Source: Akkermansiaceae bacterium
GTDB taxonomy: Bacteria; Verrucomicrobiota; Verrucomicrobiia; Verrucomicrobiales; Akkermansiaceae
Reading direction: 5' to 3'
DNA: 64,000 nucleotides
Assembly: GCA_024233135.1 (NCBI GenBank)
Contig: JACKPZ010000002.1
Coordinates: 186,001-250,000 of the forward strand
Shown here one piece after another: positions 17,501 to 26,100 of this stretch (positions are counted from its first letter, which is position 1; every line of letters starts with the position of its first letter). The translations under genes were made by a program, and so were the position numbers. The notes beneath the pieces are model-generated. The model was not told where the DNA came from and made no database searches. It was given only the letters and a program-made list of their open reading frames with translations.

Positions 17501-18157
17501 ACGATCGGGCGCCTTTCGCGAGGCAACCTCGAGCGAGGGGCTGTCGATATTCTTCGAATCGCCGATGTCGACGGCGGCCTTGGTGCTTTCGTCAAACACC
17601 GCCCAGCCGAGATTCCCCGGGTTCGTCCCGCTGCGCACGGGGACCAGGTCCACCTCCACGCCGGTCGATTTTCCTTCGGCATCCTGCAAAGGCGCGACCA
17701 ACTCGACGGCTTCGCCGCCGCTTCCAGCGGAGTTCGCGTAGGAAAACTCGGTGGCGGCTTCCGGATCCGGCGACGAAACAAGCCAGCCGCGGAACGCATC
17801 CTGTTTCTCACTGTACGGCGGTGCTCCATTGCCCTGCGGCGCCCAATGCCAGGCATCCCATGCGCCGACCAAATGCGGATTGCTGGAAGCGCGGTTCACG
17901 GACCCGGCCGGCGCGGAGACCCGCTGGTCCGGTCCCATCGCCTTCTGGAGATCGCCGATGGCGAGCATCAGCGCCAGACGGGCGTTGTTGCGGGCCACGC
18001 TGGCGGCCATCCCTTGCGACGAGGTCCGCAATGCGATCGCGCCAAGCGACAGGAAGCCCACCGCAATGAGCGTGAGCAGGATCATCAGCGACAAGGTCAC
18101 CAACAGGGCGAAGCCTTTCGGTTGACGGAAGCGTTGAATCGTTCGGGAGATTTTCAT
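14534..18157 (-). CDS. Verru_Chthon cassette protein A-like large pseudopilin
   Basis: The product has 1207 residues. Its N terminus is a type IV prepilin-like signal: basic leader, then GFALLVTLSLMILLTLIAV and a hydrophobic helix (about 16-45), as in general-secretion pseudopilins and PilX-like proteins. The rest is soluble, beta-rich and without motifs I can assign, although it contains repeated references to bounded segments typical of the family. Length and N terminus match what I remember of the Verru_Chthon cassette protein A family, which normally occurs with proteins B, C and D, also prepilin-like. None of those is in view here; the next gene encodes a secreted unknown. Probably a minor pilin or surface filament component, exported by a type II/IV pilus-type machine located elsewhere. 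Confidence 0.78.
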   Translation of the reverse strand: MKISRTIQRFRQPKGFALLVTLSLMILLTLIAVGFLSLGAIALRTSSQGMAASVARNNARLALMLAIGDLQKAMGPDQRVSAPAGSVNRASSNPHLVGAWDAWHWAPQGNGAPPYSEKQDAFRGWLVSSPDPEAATEFSYANSAGSGGEAVELVAPLQDAEGKSTGVEVDLVPVRSGTNPGNLGWAVFDESTKAAVDIGDSKNIDSPSLEVASRKAPDRFRADILDSALSSLEEPVHLISLDTAMIPGGGSGKEAIQRRFHDFTTGSLGLLTNVAEGGLKTDLTQLFEPTDIPSGAFDSDTPYSNGFASAQGAPLWTYLQSHYQKYKNTTARSGDPSYSLRSSAARRSDLKISETGGIDPSPEVERMLPAIAKLQIVFSVVSHTPLAVENNQRRNFLNQYGDPQGFQNYGVPHLVYDTVVTLYNPYDVTLDLEKTRIRVWDPPVGFRFRKIDNKANTNVFIRGDDQWAGLAQFQIVNERNYEARKCFTLVLADGTGDRMQRSLELKPGEVKVFAPRVARNWTWGTEANASMGNRANGVFFDWEQSRNFGNVDNRPTATFGKFGVESVPGWDYRAGLQTDHLSFRGRPDSTKYRFEADHHRDTGYVDVRLTDDIVAEVKPMITSGNAGTNFQVDVLAGVTPGTDSTAVTTDINNQGVVSDTLRSYRFNFGSDLAKELCANPDYPEISRQYQVSDILQTDSDRDSTAAYKKPFAMLEMSARTTRDQLTDSKPWLHNNFIVEGGQQDTSVVGLAHQSYDVRLRELTSVSGFPNGIDIDPDTNRGYYGANGSISEGSSFVNMLHVPLAPAASLGEFVHANLAAGSFLPRVVHPFGNSRAHPLIESSSVARQLGGNMLDHSYLLNDALWDGYYFSSITAYKDGIVSSGRGMNDVLNDLFEGSEPALNSRMVPVVAPGDPEVVAADIAGLSDLDRSRQLAAHIGVDGPFNVNSNSVDAWRAVLSSQRDRLINGLEFNTSGTRLSDTAYSNDDSTPFVRAGKPVAGPSAPNFLRWAGFRSLTDGQIETLARKIVEQIQDRGEQDKAPSLTLGEFVNRRPGPEGGLHALAGLIETAIEESGINASQISSDGKPISPGAISDERKKGVANSSAMEGSSAEGAPTMITQGDVMEALAPVATVRGDTFKIRCYGEATSTDGKNVLARAWCEATVQRVPEFVNPADNPEADVSTLEDENVTFGRRFVVASFRWLSQEEL

Positions 18158-18894
18158 GGGTTTCGTGGGAATGAAGCTTTTCAGGGAGATCTGGAGAGGT
18201 GGAGTTCCGGGCTTTGTCGCCCGGCTGTGCTCAAACGGCCCCGCTCAGGGCCGGCGTATTCAACAAACACGCGAGATTCACGGCGTGGCACGCCTTCCAA
18301 ATCACACAAAAGGTCTTCACATTGTAATAGCGCAATTGATTGGGCTCAACCGACAAGGTGGCTCGAAAAACTTCCGGCCCGTGGCCGAAAACGCCCGCCA
18401 AAAGGCAGACACAACATTGGTTTCCAACGCTTTACAGAATTCGAAACCAAACTGATTCGCTCGAAAGAATTTTTCACGTCCTCGCGTAAGCGCCGGCTTC
18501 GCGGCCGTAGGGCCGTCGCTTGAGGTGCGGACGACGCCCGGCGAGGTTCTGCTTGGGAAGCAGAATCCTCCTGTGGTCGGACGGGTCGAAACACGATGCG
18601 GTTTCATGAAAGGGTTTGTTTGACACCTTCTCTCTACACCTTTCCGCCACACAAAGGGCGGCTTGCGTCATATGACCGTCATCTTCCCTCGCGGAAACAA
18701 AACCGAGGCCCGCACTTCCGACCGCCGCGGGGAAACCCAAAGTCCGCGACGGCCGGATCCGCGGGGACGGCGGGTTCGGAAACCGCACCGGATCACGGTG
18801 GGAACGAGAGCCGCTCCCTACGAACAACAGCGAGATTCACCTGCGGTTTTCCGACAGGCTCGAGACAGCCCAAACGGGTTATAGGGCGACACAC
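18158..18894. other. 737-bp non-coding region upstream of the pseudopilin gene
   Basis: It lies between the halogenase stop (18895) and the pseudopilin start (18157), both on the minus strand. It holds a good promoter candidate (18321-18349) and a perfect 8-bp hairpin at 18547-18565. Short ORFs on both strands show no recognisable protein features. The hairpin mimics a tRNA-Gly anticodon arm but lacks the rest of a tRNA. Much of the region may be a long leader or decayed sequence. Confidence 0.5.
18321..18349 (-). promoter_or_regulatory. Candidate sigma-70 promoter of the pseudopilin operon
   Basis: Reading leftward, TTGAGC (-35) and TACAAT (-10) are separated by exactly 17 nt, in locally AT-rich sequence. 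Transcription would begin near 18314, leaving a leader of about 157 nt before the ATG at 18157. Confidence 0.45.
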
Positions 18895-20403
18895 TCAGCC
18901 ACCACCCGTGGCAAGATTCCGGTCGCCATGCCACTGCCAGCCGGGATGGCGCACCACCTCGAGGGCCTCTTTCACGGTCATCCCCTGCTTCGCTTGCGCC
19001 AGATTGCCCGCGCAATGGCGGTCCCACCTCTCTTTCTCCGCCTGCTCCGGATTCCGCCGCATCCGATAGGGAACCTTCTGGCCGACGAGCATGACGAGGT
19101 ACCCCTCCAGGCCGAACTCGTTGGTCGTCGATTTCTGCTTGTAGCGGCAGAATCCCGTGGGGCCGTTCTCCTGATAGAAATCGAGCAGTTCCTCGATGTT
19201 CGACAGGTCCGTCTCCTCGCGGCAGCGGCGCCAGAACGGCGTGTCGAGCGAGGTGTTCGGTTTGTAGTGCAGGCCGAGGAAATCGCGGATGTCGAGCCAG
19301 GTCTCGTGGGTGATCTGGTTGTAAAGATCGCGCATCGTCGGCGTCGGCTGGAGCTGGTTGTGCCGCAGGAACTCGATGAGCGTGCGGACATGGGCGCAGA
19401 CGATCATCAGCGCGGTCGCCTCCAAGGGCTCGACGAAACCCGCCGAGTTGCCGATGGCCACGACGTTGTCCACCCACATGCGGCGATAGCAGCCGCTGCG
19501 GAAGTTCACGATGCGGGTGTCTCCCACCTTCGGGTTCCGCCGCTTGAACTCGGCGGCCGCCTCGTCGTCGGAAATCATGTCCGAGCAATAGACATAGCCG
19601 CGGTTCACGCGGTGCTCATGTTCGATCCGCCAGCACCAGCCCGTGTCCATTTGCTCGGCGGTGGTGTAGGGCAGGATCGGTTCCTCCCCGCGGTCCCAGC
19701 CTCCGACGACCGCGCGGTTGCAGAACAGGGTCTTGTCGAAACTCAGGAACGGCTCGGCGAGCGCCTTTCCCAGCAACTCGCTGCGGAAACCGCTGCAATC
19801 GACAAAGAAATCGGCCTCCAGCCGCCGTCCGTCCTCAAGGACAATCGCCCGCAGTCCAGAGTCCCCGCGTTCGCATCCATCCACCCGGCCGTCGAGAATC
19901 TCCACGCCCGACTGGAGCGCGAACTTCTCGAGCATCGCGACGAACTTCTCGTTTTCGATGTGAAACGAGTGCCACGGCTGGACGTCCGGCGCGCCGTTCG
20001 GTTGGCGTTGGAACACCTTGCCTTGATCCATCAGCGCCGAGGCGAACCCCGCGTTTTCAAAGTTCCCGTCGCAATAGAAGCCGTTGGGCAGCGGGAGATC
20101 GCCCCATTGCGCGTCGAGTTGCGGGGAAAACGAAAAGTTGAAATGTCCGCGCGGCCCCCACTCGAAACGGATGCCGAGTTTCCACGTCGGATCCGCCTCC
20201 TGATAGAACGTCCGCCGCGGGATGCCGATGTAGTCGAACAGATGGGCGGGAAAATTCGGCGTCGAGCCCTCCCCCACCCCGATGATGCCGATGTCCGGGC
20301 TGCGGACGACGCGTACGGTGACACCGGGAAGTTTGCGACGGAACGACAGGGCGGCGATGAGCCCGGCGCTCCCCGAGCCGACGACGAGGATGTTCTGGAT
20401 CAT
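18895..20403 (-). CDS. Flavin-dependent tryptophan halogenase family protein
   Basis: The start is placed at 20403, where MIQNILVVGSGSAG begins the FAD-binding Rossmann motif GxGxxG (residues 9-14); 22 upstream in-frame codons are not homologous. The 502-residue length is typical. The family's lysine that carries or positions the HOCl-derived halogen aligns with Lys 75 in DPTWKLGIRF, and GVGEGSTPN follows the usual pattern. The hallmark WxWxIP is present only as GWCWRIE, with Glu where Pro is expected. Thus halogenation is likely but not certain, and the substrate is unknown. No flavin reductase, NRPS/PKS or TonB receptor gene is near. It has long flanking gaps, so it is probably expressed alone. 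Confidence 0.85.
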   Translation of the reverse strand: MIQNILVVGSGSAGLIAALSFRRKLPGVTVRVVRSPDIGIIGVGEGSTPNFPAHLFDYIGIPRRTFYQEADPTWKLGIRFEWGPRGHFNFSFSPQLDAQWGDLPLPNGFYCDGNFENAGFASALMDQGKVFQRQPNGAPDVQPWHSFHIENEKFVAMLEKFALQSGVEILDGRVDGCERGDSGLRAIVLEDGRRLEADFFVDCSGFRSELLGKALAEPFLSFDKTLFCNRAVVGGWDRGEEPILPYTTAEQMDTGWCWRIEHEHRVNRGYVYCSDMISDDEAAAEFKRRNPKVGDTRIVNFRSGCYRRMWVDNVVAIGNSAGFVEPLEATALMIVCAHVRTLIEFLRHNQLQPTPTMRDLYNQITHETWLDIRDFLGLHYKPNTSLDTPFWRRCREETDLSNIEELLDFYQENGPTGFCRYKQKSTTNEFGLEGYLVMLVGQKVPYRMRRNPEQAEKERWDRHCAGNLAQAKQGMTVKEALEVVRHPGWQWHGDRNLATGGG

Positions 20404-20475
20404 GGGTTTTCGGGTTTGCGTTCCAACTAACAGGCAGGGCGCCGCAAGAAAAGAGGAAACCCCCGCCAAACAAAC

Positions 20476-20505
20476 GCCCCCGCCGGAGCTGGCTCCGGCG
20501 GGGGC
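20476..20505 (-). terminator. Strong GC hairpin between PEP-CTERM protein and halogenase
   Basis: A perfect 13-bp stem (20476-20488 with 20493-20505, loop ctgg) sits about 22 nt beyond the minus-strand stop at 20527. Leftward it is followed by gtttgtttg, a moderate T-rich stretch. It should end transcription of the PEP-CTERM gene before the halogenase start at 20403. Confidence 0.75.
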
Positions 20506-20526
20506 GGGAAGACAATGCCGGGCGGT

Positions 20527-22857
20527 TCAGGAACGGCGCCGGCGCAACAGACCGAACAAGCCGAGACCGCCGAGAAGAACGGCACCCGGTTCAGGAATGA
20601 CGACCACGTCCAGGCTGCCTTCCTGGAAGTAGGCATACTTGTTCGCGCCGACCATCAACGCGTTTTCCCAGCCGAGGTTCGCGAGATTCGCGGTATCGAG
20701 CGTGAACGACGAGCCGCCGATGATCGTGTAGGTCCCTTCCGCCGCCGTGTAGACGTCGAGCCCGACCAGATCGTCGAGGCCGAAGCCGTCGAACGAAAGC
20801 GTGCCGGACGCAAGGGTGAGCACACCTTGGGTCACGTCGATCGAGCCGCCCGCCGCGATGTGCAGGCCGCCGGAAAGCGTGCCGCCGTCGCCATCGCCCG
20901 CGCCGATCGTGGCACCGGATGCCACGGTGGTGCCGCTGGTGGTGCCAAGCGATCCGTTGATGTAGAGCGTGCCGGCGGAAACCGTGGCGGCACCGAGGGA
21001 GTTCCCACCTCCGAGCAGGCGGAGAACTCCGGAGCCTTGTTTCGTCAGCGCACCCGCACCCGCCATGTCATCGACGACGTCCACCGTGTGACCGTTGGAA
21101 TCGATGAACGCGCCACCCGCCAGCACGTTGACCGACTGGGTGGTCGCCGCTCCGTCGAGGTTGATGAAGTTGGCGTCGTCGCCGGTGGCCTTGAGCGTGC
21201 CGCCGTTGAAGTTGAACGCCGCCGTGGCGTTGTTGTTGGTGGTGATCACCGCCCGGACGGACAGGGTGCCGCCGTTCAGGTTGAAGGTGTTGTTCGCGGC
21301 CGCACCGCCAGTGAAGTTGAGGTCCACCACACCGGCACCATCGGTCCCGGTCTGGTTGCCGCTGTAAGAAGTGATCGCGCCGCCGTTGAGCGTCACGACG
21401 CTGGTTCCCGTGGATCCAGTGTTGCCGGTGCTGAAACGGAGGTCCGTGCCGGCGTTGAGGTTCAGGTTTCCTCCGTTGACGATCAACTCGCCCTTCGAGG
21501 TGTCCCACTGGTTGAGAATCATCCACCGCTTGGTGGTGGTGGCGACGTTCACCGTTCCGGAATCGATGGTCAGCCTGCCGACATTGCCGCCGGCCCCGCT
21601 TCCCGCGTAGCCCAGCACCAGGTCGCCCTCAACGTTGAGGGTGCCGCCGCCCACGTTCACGAAGCCTTTGGCGGTCGAGCCGCTGTTCGCCCCGCGACCG
21701 ATGCGCATGAGGCCGACGGACATCGTGCTGGAACCGTTCACGTTGACGGTTCCCTGGCCGTTGTTCTGACCCACCTCGACAAGCTGGTTGCTGGAGCTGA
21801 ACGACGACGAGTTGTTGAGCGTCATCGTCATGTTCGAGCCGCTGGACTCGCCGATGTTGTTGATGCCGTTGGTCGTGATCGAGGAGGTTCCATTGAGCGT
21901 CACGGTTCCGACGGGCGCGCCGGTTCCCGGGTTGAACCCGAGGCTCATGTTGGTGGAGGTGATCGACGCGTTGTTGTTGAGCGTCACGTTCGATGTGCCT
22001 CCCGCGCCATTGTTTCCGCGGCCGACGCTGAGCCAACTGATGCCGGTCAGGGAGCCACCGTCCATGATGAGGTGGGTGTTCGCGCCGGTGGCATCGCTGC
22101 CGCCCACGACCAACTCGCTGGCGTTGTTGGCGTAGGTCCCGCCGGTGATGCGGGTGGTGCCTTCCTTGAACACCGCGGAAAAACCGGTGCCGCCGTTGAT
22201 CGTCGCGCCTCCGCGGAGGCTCCCGCCGCCGGACAGAGTCAATTCACCCGCGCCGGTCTTGAGGAGCGCGATACGGGCGCCGCTGTTGACCGGTGACAAA
22301 GAGGCCTCCACATCCCAGTCCCCTGATCCACCGAACTGCATCGCGCTGTTCCCGGCGAAGGTGACGGCGAATTTCACGTCCGACTTGAAGGTCGCCGTGT
22401 TCAACGAGTTGTTCGTCAGCGAAACGTTGGTGTTGGCGACCGTGAAATTGAACGCATCGACGGAACCGTTCCCGAAGGTCACCGCGCCGGCTCCGCTGGC
22501 GATCGAAACCCCGGCCGCCCCGAGACGCAGACCGCTGCCCAAGGTGCCATCGATCGTCAACGAGTCCGTCTGGCCGGCCGTGACATCGAACGAGACCCCC
22601 GGAGATGCGCCGAGCGTCGCGGCGGTGTCGTACGACAGCGACAGATTCCCGGCGACCGTGCCGTCCCACCGCATGATGTCACCGGTGGCACCGTTGGGCG
22701 CGGCGTCCGTGCTCCAGTTCAGAGCGTTGCCGAGGTCAATGTCGGCCCCGCCGCCGTCCCAAACGTGGGTTGTCTGACCGAGGGATGCCTGGGTGAAGGT
22801 GATGGCGGTGAGACCCGCAAAGCAAAGACCGGAAAACCGGAGGGTTTTTGATTTCAT
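20527..22857 (-). CDS. Secreted beta-strand-repeat protein with PEP-CTERM sorting tail
   Basis: The start is the ATG at 22857 (MKSKTLRFSGLCFAGLTA, signal peptide ending near SLGQ); 46 in-frame upstream codons lie in the divergent promoter region and are rejected. The 776-residue product is made of autotransporter-associated beta-strand repeats (for example LLKTGAGELTLSGGG, LTKQGSGVLRLLGGG). It ends in a clear PEP-CTERM signal: VIPEPGAVLLGGLG, a short hydrophobic stretch and RRRRS. Exosortase would recognise this, but none is in the window. About 580 residues are paralogous to the N-terminal part of the protein at 4987-10467, which has another tail. Likely an exported surface or extracellular-matrix protein. 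A terminator follows. Confidence 0.9.
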   Translation of the reverse strand: MKSKTLRFSGLCFAGLTAITFTQASLGQTTHVWDGGGADIDLGNALNWSTDAAPNGATGDIMRWDGTVAGNLSLSYDTAATLGASPGVSFDVTAGQTDSLTIDGTLGSGLRLGAAGVSIASGAGAVTFGNGSVDAFNFTVANTNVSLTNNSLNTATFKSDVKFAVTFAGNSAMQFGGSGDWDVEASLSPVNSGARIALLKTGAGELTLSGGGSLRGGATINGGTGFSAVFKEGTTRITGGTYANNASELVVGGSDATGANTHLIMDGGSLTGISWLSVGRGNNGAGGTSNVTLNNNASITSTNMSLGFNPGTGAPVGTVTLNGTSSITTNGINNIGESSGSNMTMTLNNSSSFSSSNQLVEVGQNNGQGTVNVNGSSTMSVGLMRIGRGANSGSTAKGFVNVGGGTLNVEGDLVLGYAGSGAGGNVGRLTIDSGTVNVATTTKRWMILNQWDTSKGELIVNGGNLNLNAGTDLRFSTGNTGSTGTSVVTLNGGAITSYSGNQTGTDGAGVVDLNFTGGAAANNTFNLNGGTLSVRAVITTNNNATAAFNFNGGTLKATGDDANFINLDGAATTQSVNVLAGGAFIDSNGHTVDVVDDMAGAGALTKQGSGVLRLLGGGNSLGAATVSAGTLYINGSLGTTSGTTVASGATIGAGDGDGGTLSGGLHIAAGGSIDVTQGVLTLASGTLSFDGFGLDDLVGLDVYTAAEGTYTIIGGSSFTLDTANLANLGWENALMVGANKYAYFQEGSLDVVVIPEPGAVLLGGLGLFGLLRRRRS

Positions 22858-23102
22858 GTGGTGGTGGAGGAGCTGCGTGGGGTTTTGATTCGAGGGGGAG
22901 CGGAAACACCGAATCCCGGACCTCACGCACAATTGCGGAATGCACGAAAAAAGCCCGACACGATTTCCACGGATTTTTTCGGAATTTTTTCCCATGGCCC
23001 GATTTGTCGGAGTTCACGCGCCATTTCCGCTTCTTTGGGAAGTACTCCGTCGCTTGCGCGCCATCCCAGGCGGCGCTTCGTTTCTGCAAAACCCGATCCT
23101 CC
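22858..23102. promoter_or_regulatory. Divergent intergenic region, 245 bp
   Basis: It separates the leftward PEP-CTERM gene (start 22857) from the rightward LamG-sugar dehydrogenase gene (start 23103), so both promoters should be inside. It contains A- and T-tracts (cgaaaaaagcc about 22945, cggattttttcgg about 22970). I cannot assign clear -35/-10 boxes. Confidence 0.45.
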
Positions 23103-26100
23103 ATGATGTCTTTCTTCCCATCGGCCCGGTCGCTGTGCCGGACCGCACTGGCGCTCGGCGCCGCGATCCTTCCCGCCCGGGCCGACCTGACCGAACGCTG
23201 GTCATTCAACGACAATCCGGGGGCGGTGGCGGCGGGAAGCGTCGCGGCGGATTCGATTTCCGGCAAACCGGCCACCATCCAGGGCCAGGGAGCCGCCTAT
23301 GATGGCGCGGCGCTGGTTCTGCCCGGCAGCACGAACGGAAACGAACCCGAATCCATCGTTTCCGCCTACATCGACCTCCCGAACGGCATCCTCTCGAGCC
23401 GCACGGACGCGACCGTCGAGATCTGGGCCACACCGCTCGGATCCCGCCAGTGGCAGCGGATCTTCGACTTTGGCAACATGGAGGGGGCCGGCGACGGCGC
23501 GGGGGAAACCGGCGAGTGGACCGGCACCCTGACGACCGCTCCCGGAGCGGGCATCCGCGCGTCCGACGAATTCGCGCTTACCTTCAACGTCAACAACGAC
23601 CTCAACAGCCAGCGTCTTTACGGCCGGCTCAACTACAACGGCCCCGGCCAGGTGAACCTCTACTCGGAAATCGCCAACGCCACCACCGCCGGGCAACGCT
23701 ACCACTACGTGGTGACGTTCGAGGACGGCGTGGGAGCTGCCGGCGGCGGCCGCGAAACGTGGTTCCGGGACGGTGTCCAGATCGCCTCGCTCGACGTGCC
23801 GTTCCATTTGTCCGACCTCGACGACGTCAACAACTGGATCGGGCGCTCCCAGTTCACCAACGACTGGCTCAGCTACGCGTCCTTCGACGAGGTGCGCCTT
23901 TACGACCACGTGCTCGGCATTTCCGAGATCACCGCGAACCTCGCCGCCGGCCCGGACCTCCTCGTCGATCCGCCCGACCCGGTCGACCCGCCGGTGCCCG
24001 ACCACCTGTGGGTGTTCAACGACGGGGCGGATTCCGAGGTCGAGGCAGGCACCGCCTTCGCGGACTCGATCGGCGGCATGATCGCCACGCTGCGCGGAAA
24101 TGGCGGCACCCTCTCGCAGACCGCGTTGCAACTCCCCGGCACCACCACGGGAAACCAGAGCGCCGCCGGCATTTCCGCCTATCTCGACCTGCCCAACGGC
24201 ATCCTCTCCGCGCAGCCGAGCATCACGTTCGAGGCATGGGCCGCGCCCTTGTCGTCGAAGAACTGGCAGCGTCTGTTCGATTTCGGGCGCTGTGTCACCA
24301 CCTCCGGAAACGGTGCCGTTCCGGGCGAGATCCTCGACGGTCCCAGCGCTCCCGGCAACACCGCCGGCTACGACAACCTCAGCCTCACCTTCAACAACGC
24401 GGGCAACCTCAACTCCCAGCAACTCGAAGGCCAGAACGACGGCGGCGCGCCGCAATACACGTTTTCCAACGCGGCGACCACGCCGGGCACCATGTACCAC
24501 TACGTCTTCGTCGTCGAGGACACCGCCACCGGCTGCCAGGCACGCTGGTACCGGGACGGCGTGCTCCAGAATTCCGACGACTTTCCGTTCCATACCTCGG
24601 ACATCGAGGACGTGAACAACTGGATCGGCCGCTCGATGTATTCCGGCGACTCGAACTCGAACATGGCGCTCGACGAACTGCGCATCTACCGCCGTGCGAT
24701 CACCGCGGCCGAGGCGCTGGCGAGCTATCAGGCGGGGCCGGACCCGACCATCGGCCCGCCCGAGCCGCTGCCGCCTGTTCCGGTACCGATCCACCGCTGG
24801 TCCTTCAACGAACCCGACGGCTCCGTTTCTCCAGGCACGGTCTACAACGACGTCGCCACCGGCGAGCCGGCCTCCCTGTTAGGAAACGGCGCGGCGATTT
24901 CCGGAAACGCGCTCGTTCTTCCCGGCAGCACCAACAGCAACCAAGCGGCGGGTACGATCTCCGCCTACCTTTCGCTGCGCGACGGCATCGTCTCCGGACA
25001 TCCGAGCCTGAGCGTCGAGTCGTGGATCACCCCCCTCTCGTCGCTCTACTGGCAGCGTGTCTTCGACTTCGGAAATTCGACGGTCACCGTCAATTCCACC
25101 AACCCCGGCGAGATCATCGACGGAGCGGCGGCTCCGGGATACTTCGAAGCGTCCGACAACCTGTTCCTTTCCCTCAACGTCAACAACACGCTCGGCACCC
25201 ACCGCTTCGCCGCGAAGCTCAACGGCGGCGGCGAGACCGGCCAGAACTACGATCTCTCCGGCATCACCGGCAGCGGCAGCGAATACCATTTCGTCCTCAC
25301 CGTGCAGGATGGGGCGGGCAGCTACGGATCCACCGGTTGCCAGGCGAAGTGGTTCCGCGACGGCGTGGTGCGGGGCAGCATCGACCTGAACTTCCGCCTC
25401 ACCGAACTCCAGGATTTCAACAACTGGATCGGACGCTCGAATTGGTCCGCAGACTCGGGGTCCCACATCGCGATCAACGAACTCCGGTTCCACGACCGGG
25501 CGCTCGCATCCGCCGAGATCACCGCATCCTATCAGGCCGGGCCGGATGCCGTCTTCGCCCCGCCGGTCGCCCACGACGACGGGGTGACGCTCCACGACGG
25601 ACAGAAGGCGCTCGTCGACGTGCTCGGCAATGACGAGGGCGCGCCGATCGCCTCGACCCTGGAGATCCTCACCGGACCCTCGTCCGGAACCGCAAGCCTG
25701 AAGAACGGGGGGATCCTCTATCAACACGCGGGCGGCACGACCACCGACAGCTTCACCTATCGTGTCGGAAACGCCAGCGGCGCCACCGCCGACGGCAACG
25801 TCACCATCAACGTCTCCGGAAACCTCCGCATCGACAACGCGGCGCTCGCCATGCCGACGGAGCCGCCCGCCACCTCGTGGCAGCTCGTCGACGCGCTGCC
25901 CGGCCTCACGTTCTCCCGCCCCATCTGCCTCACTCCGGTTCCGGGCGATGCGAAGCAACTCTACGTCTGCGAGCAAGGCGGCGTCATCCGCCGCGTGGCG
26001 GACGTCACCTCGCCCGCGCCCGCCACCAACGTGTTCCTCGACCTCACGACCCTCGGCGTGGGATTCAACGTGGGCCCATTGCTCGCCGGCCAGCCGGAGA

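Noticed and set aside
18530..18590. tRNA-Gly (CCC)-like anticodon arm on the minus strand (ctgcttcccaagcag)
   Set aside because: The 5-bp stem and 7-nt loop TTCCCAA look right, but no acceptor, D or T arm (no GTTCGA-type loop) can be formed around it.
20515..22296. 593-codon plus-strand frame over the PEP-CTERM gene
   Set aside because: Shadow of the beta-strand repeat coding; the minus strand has signal peptide and PEP-CTERM tail.
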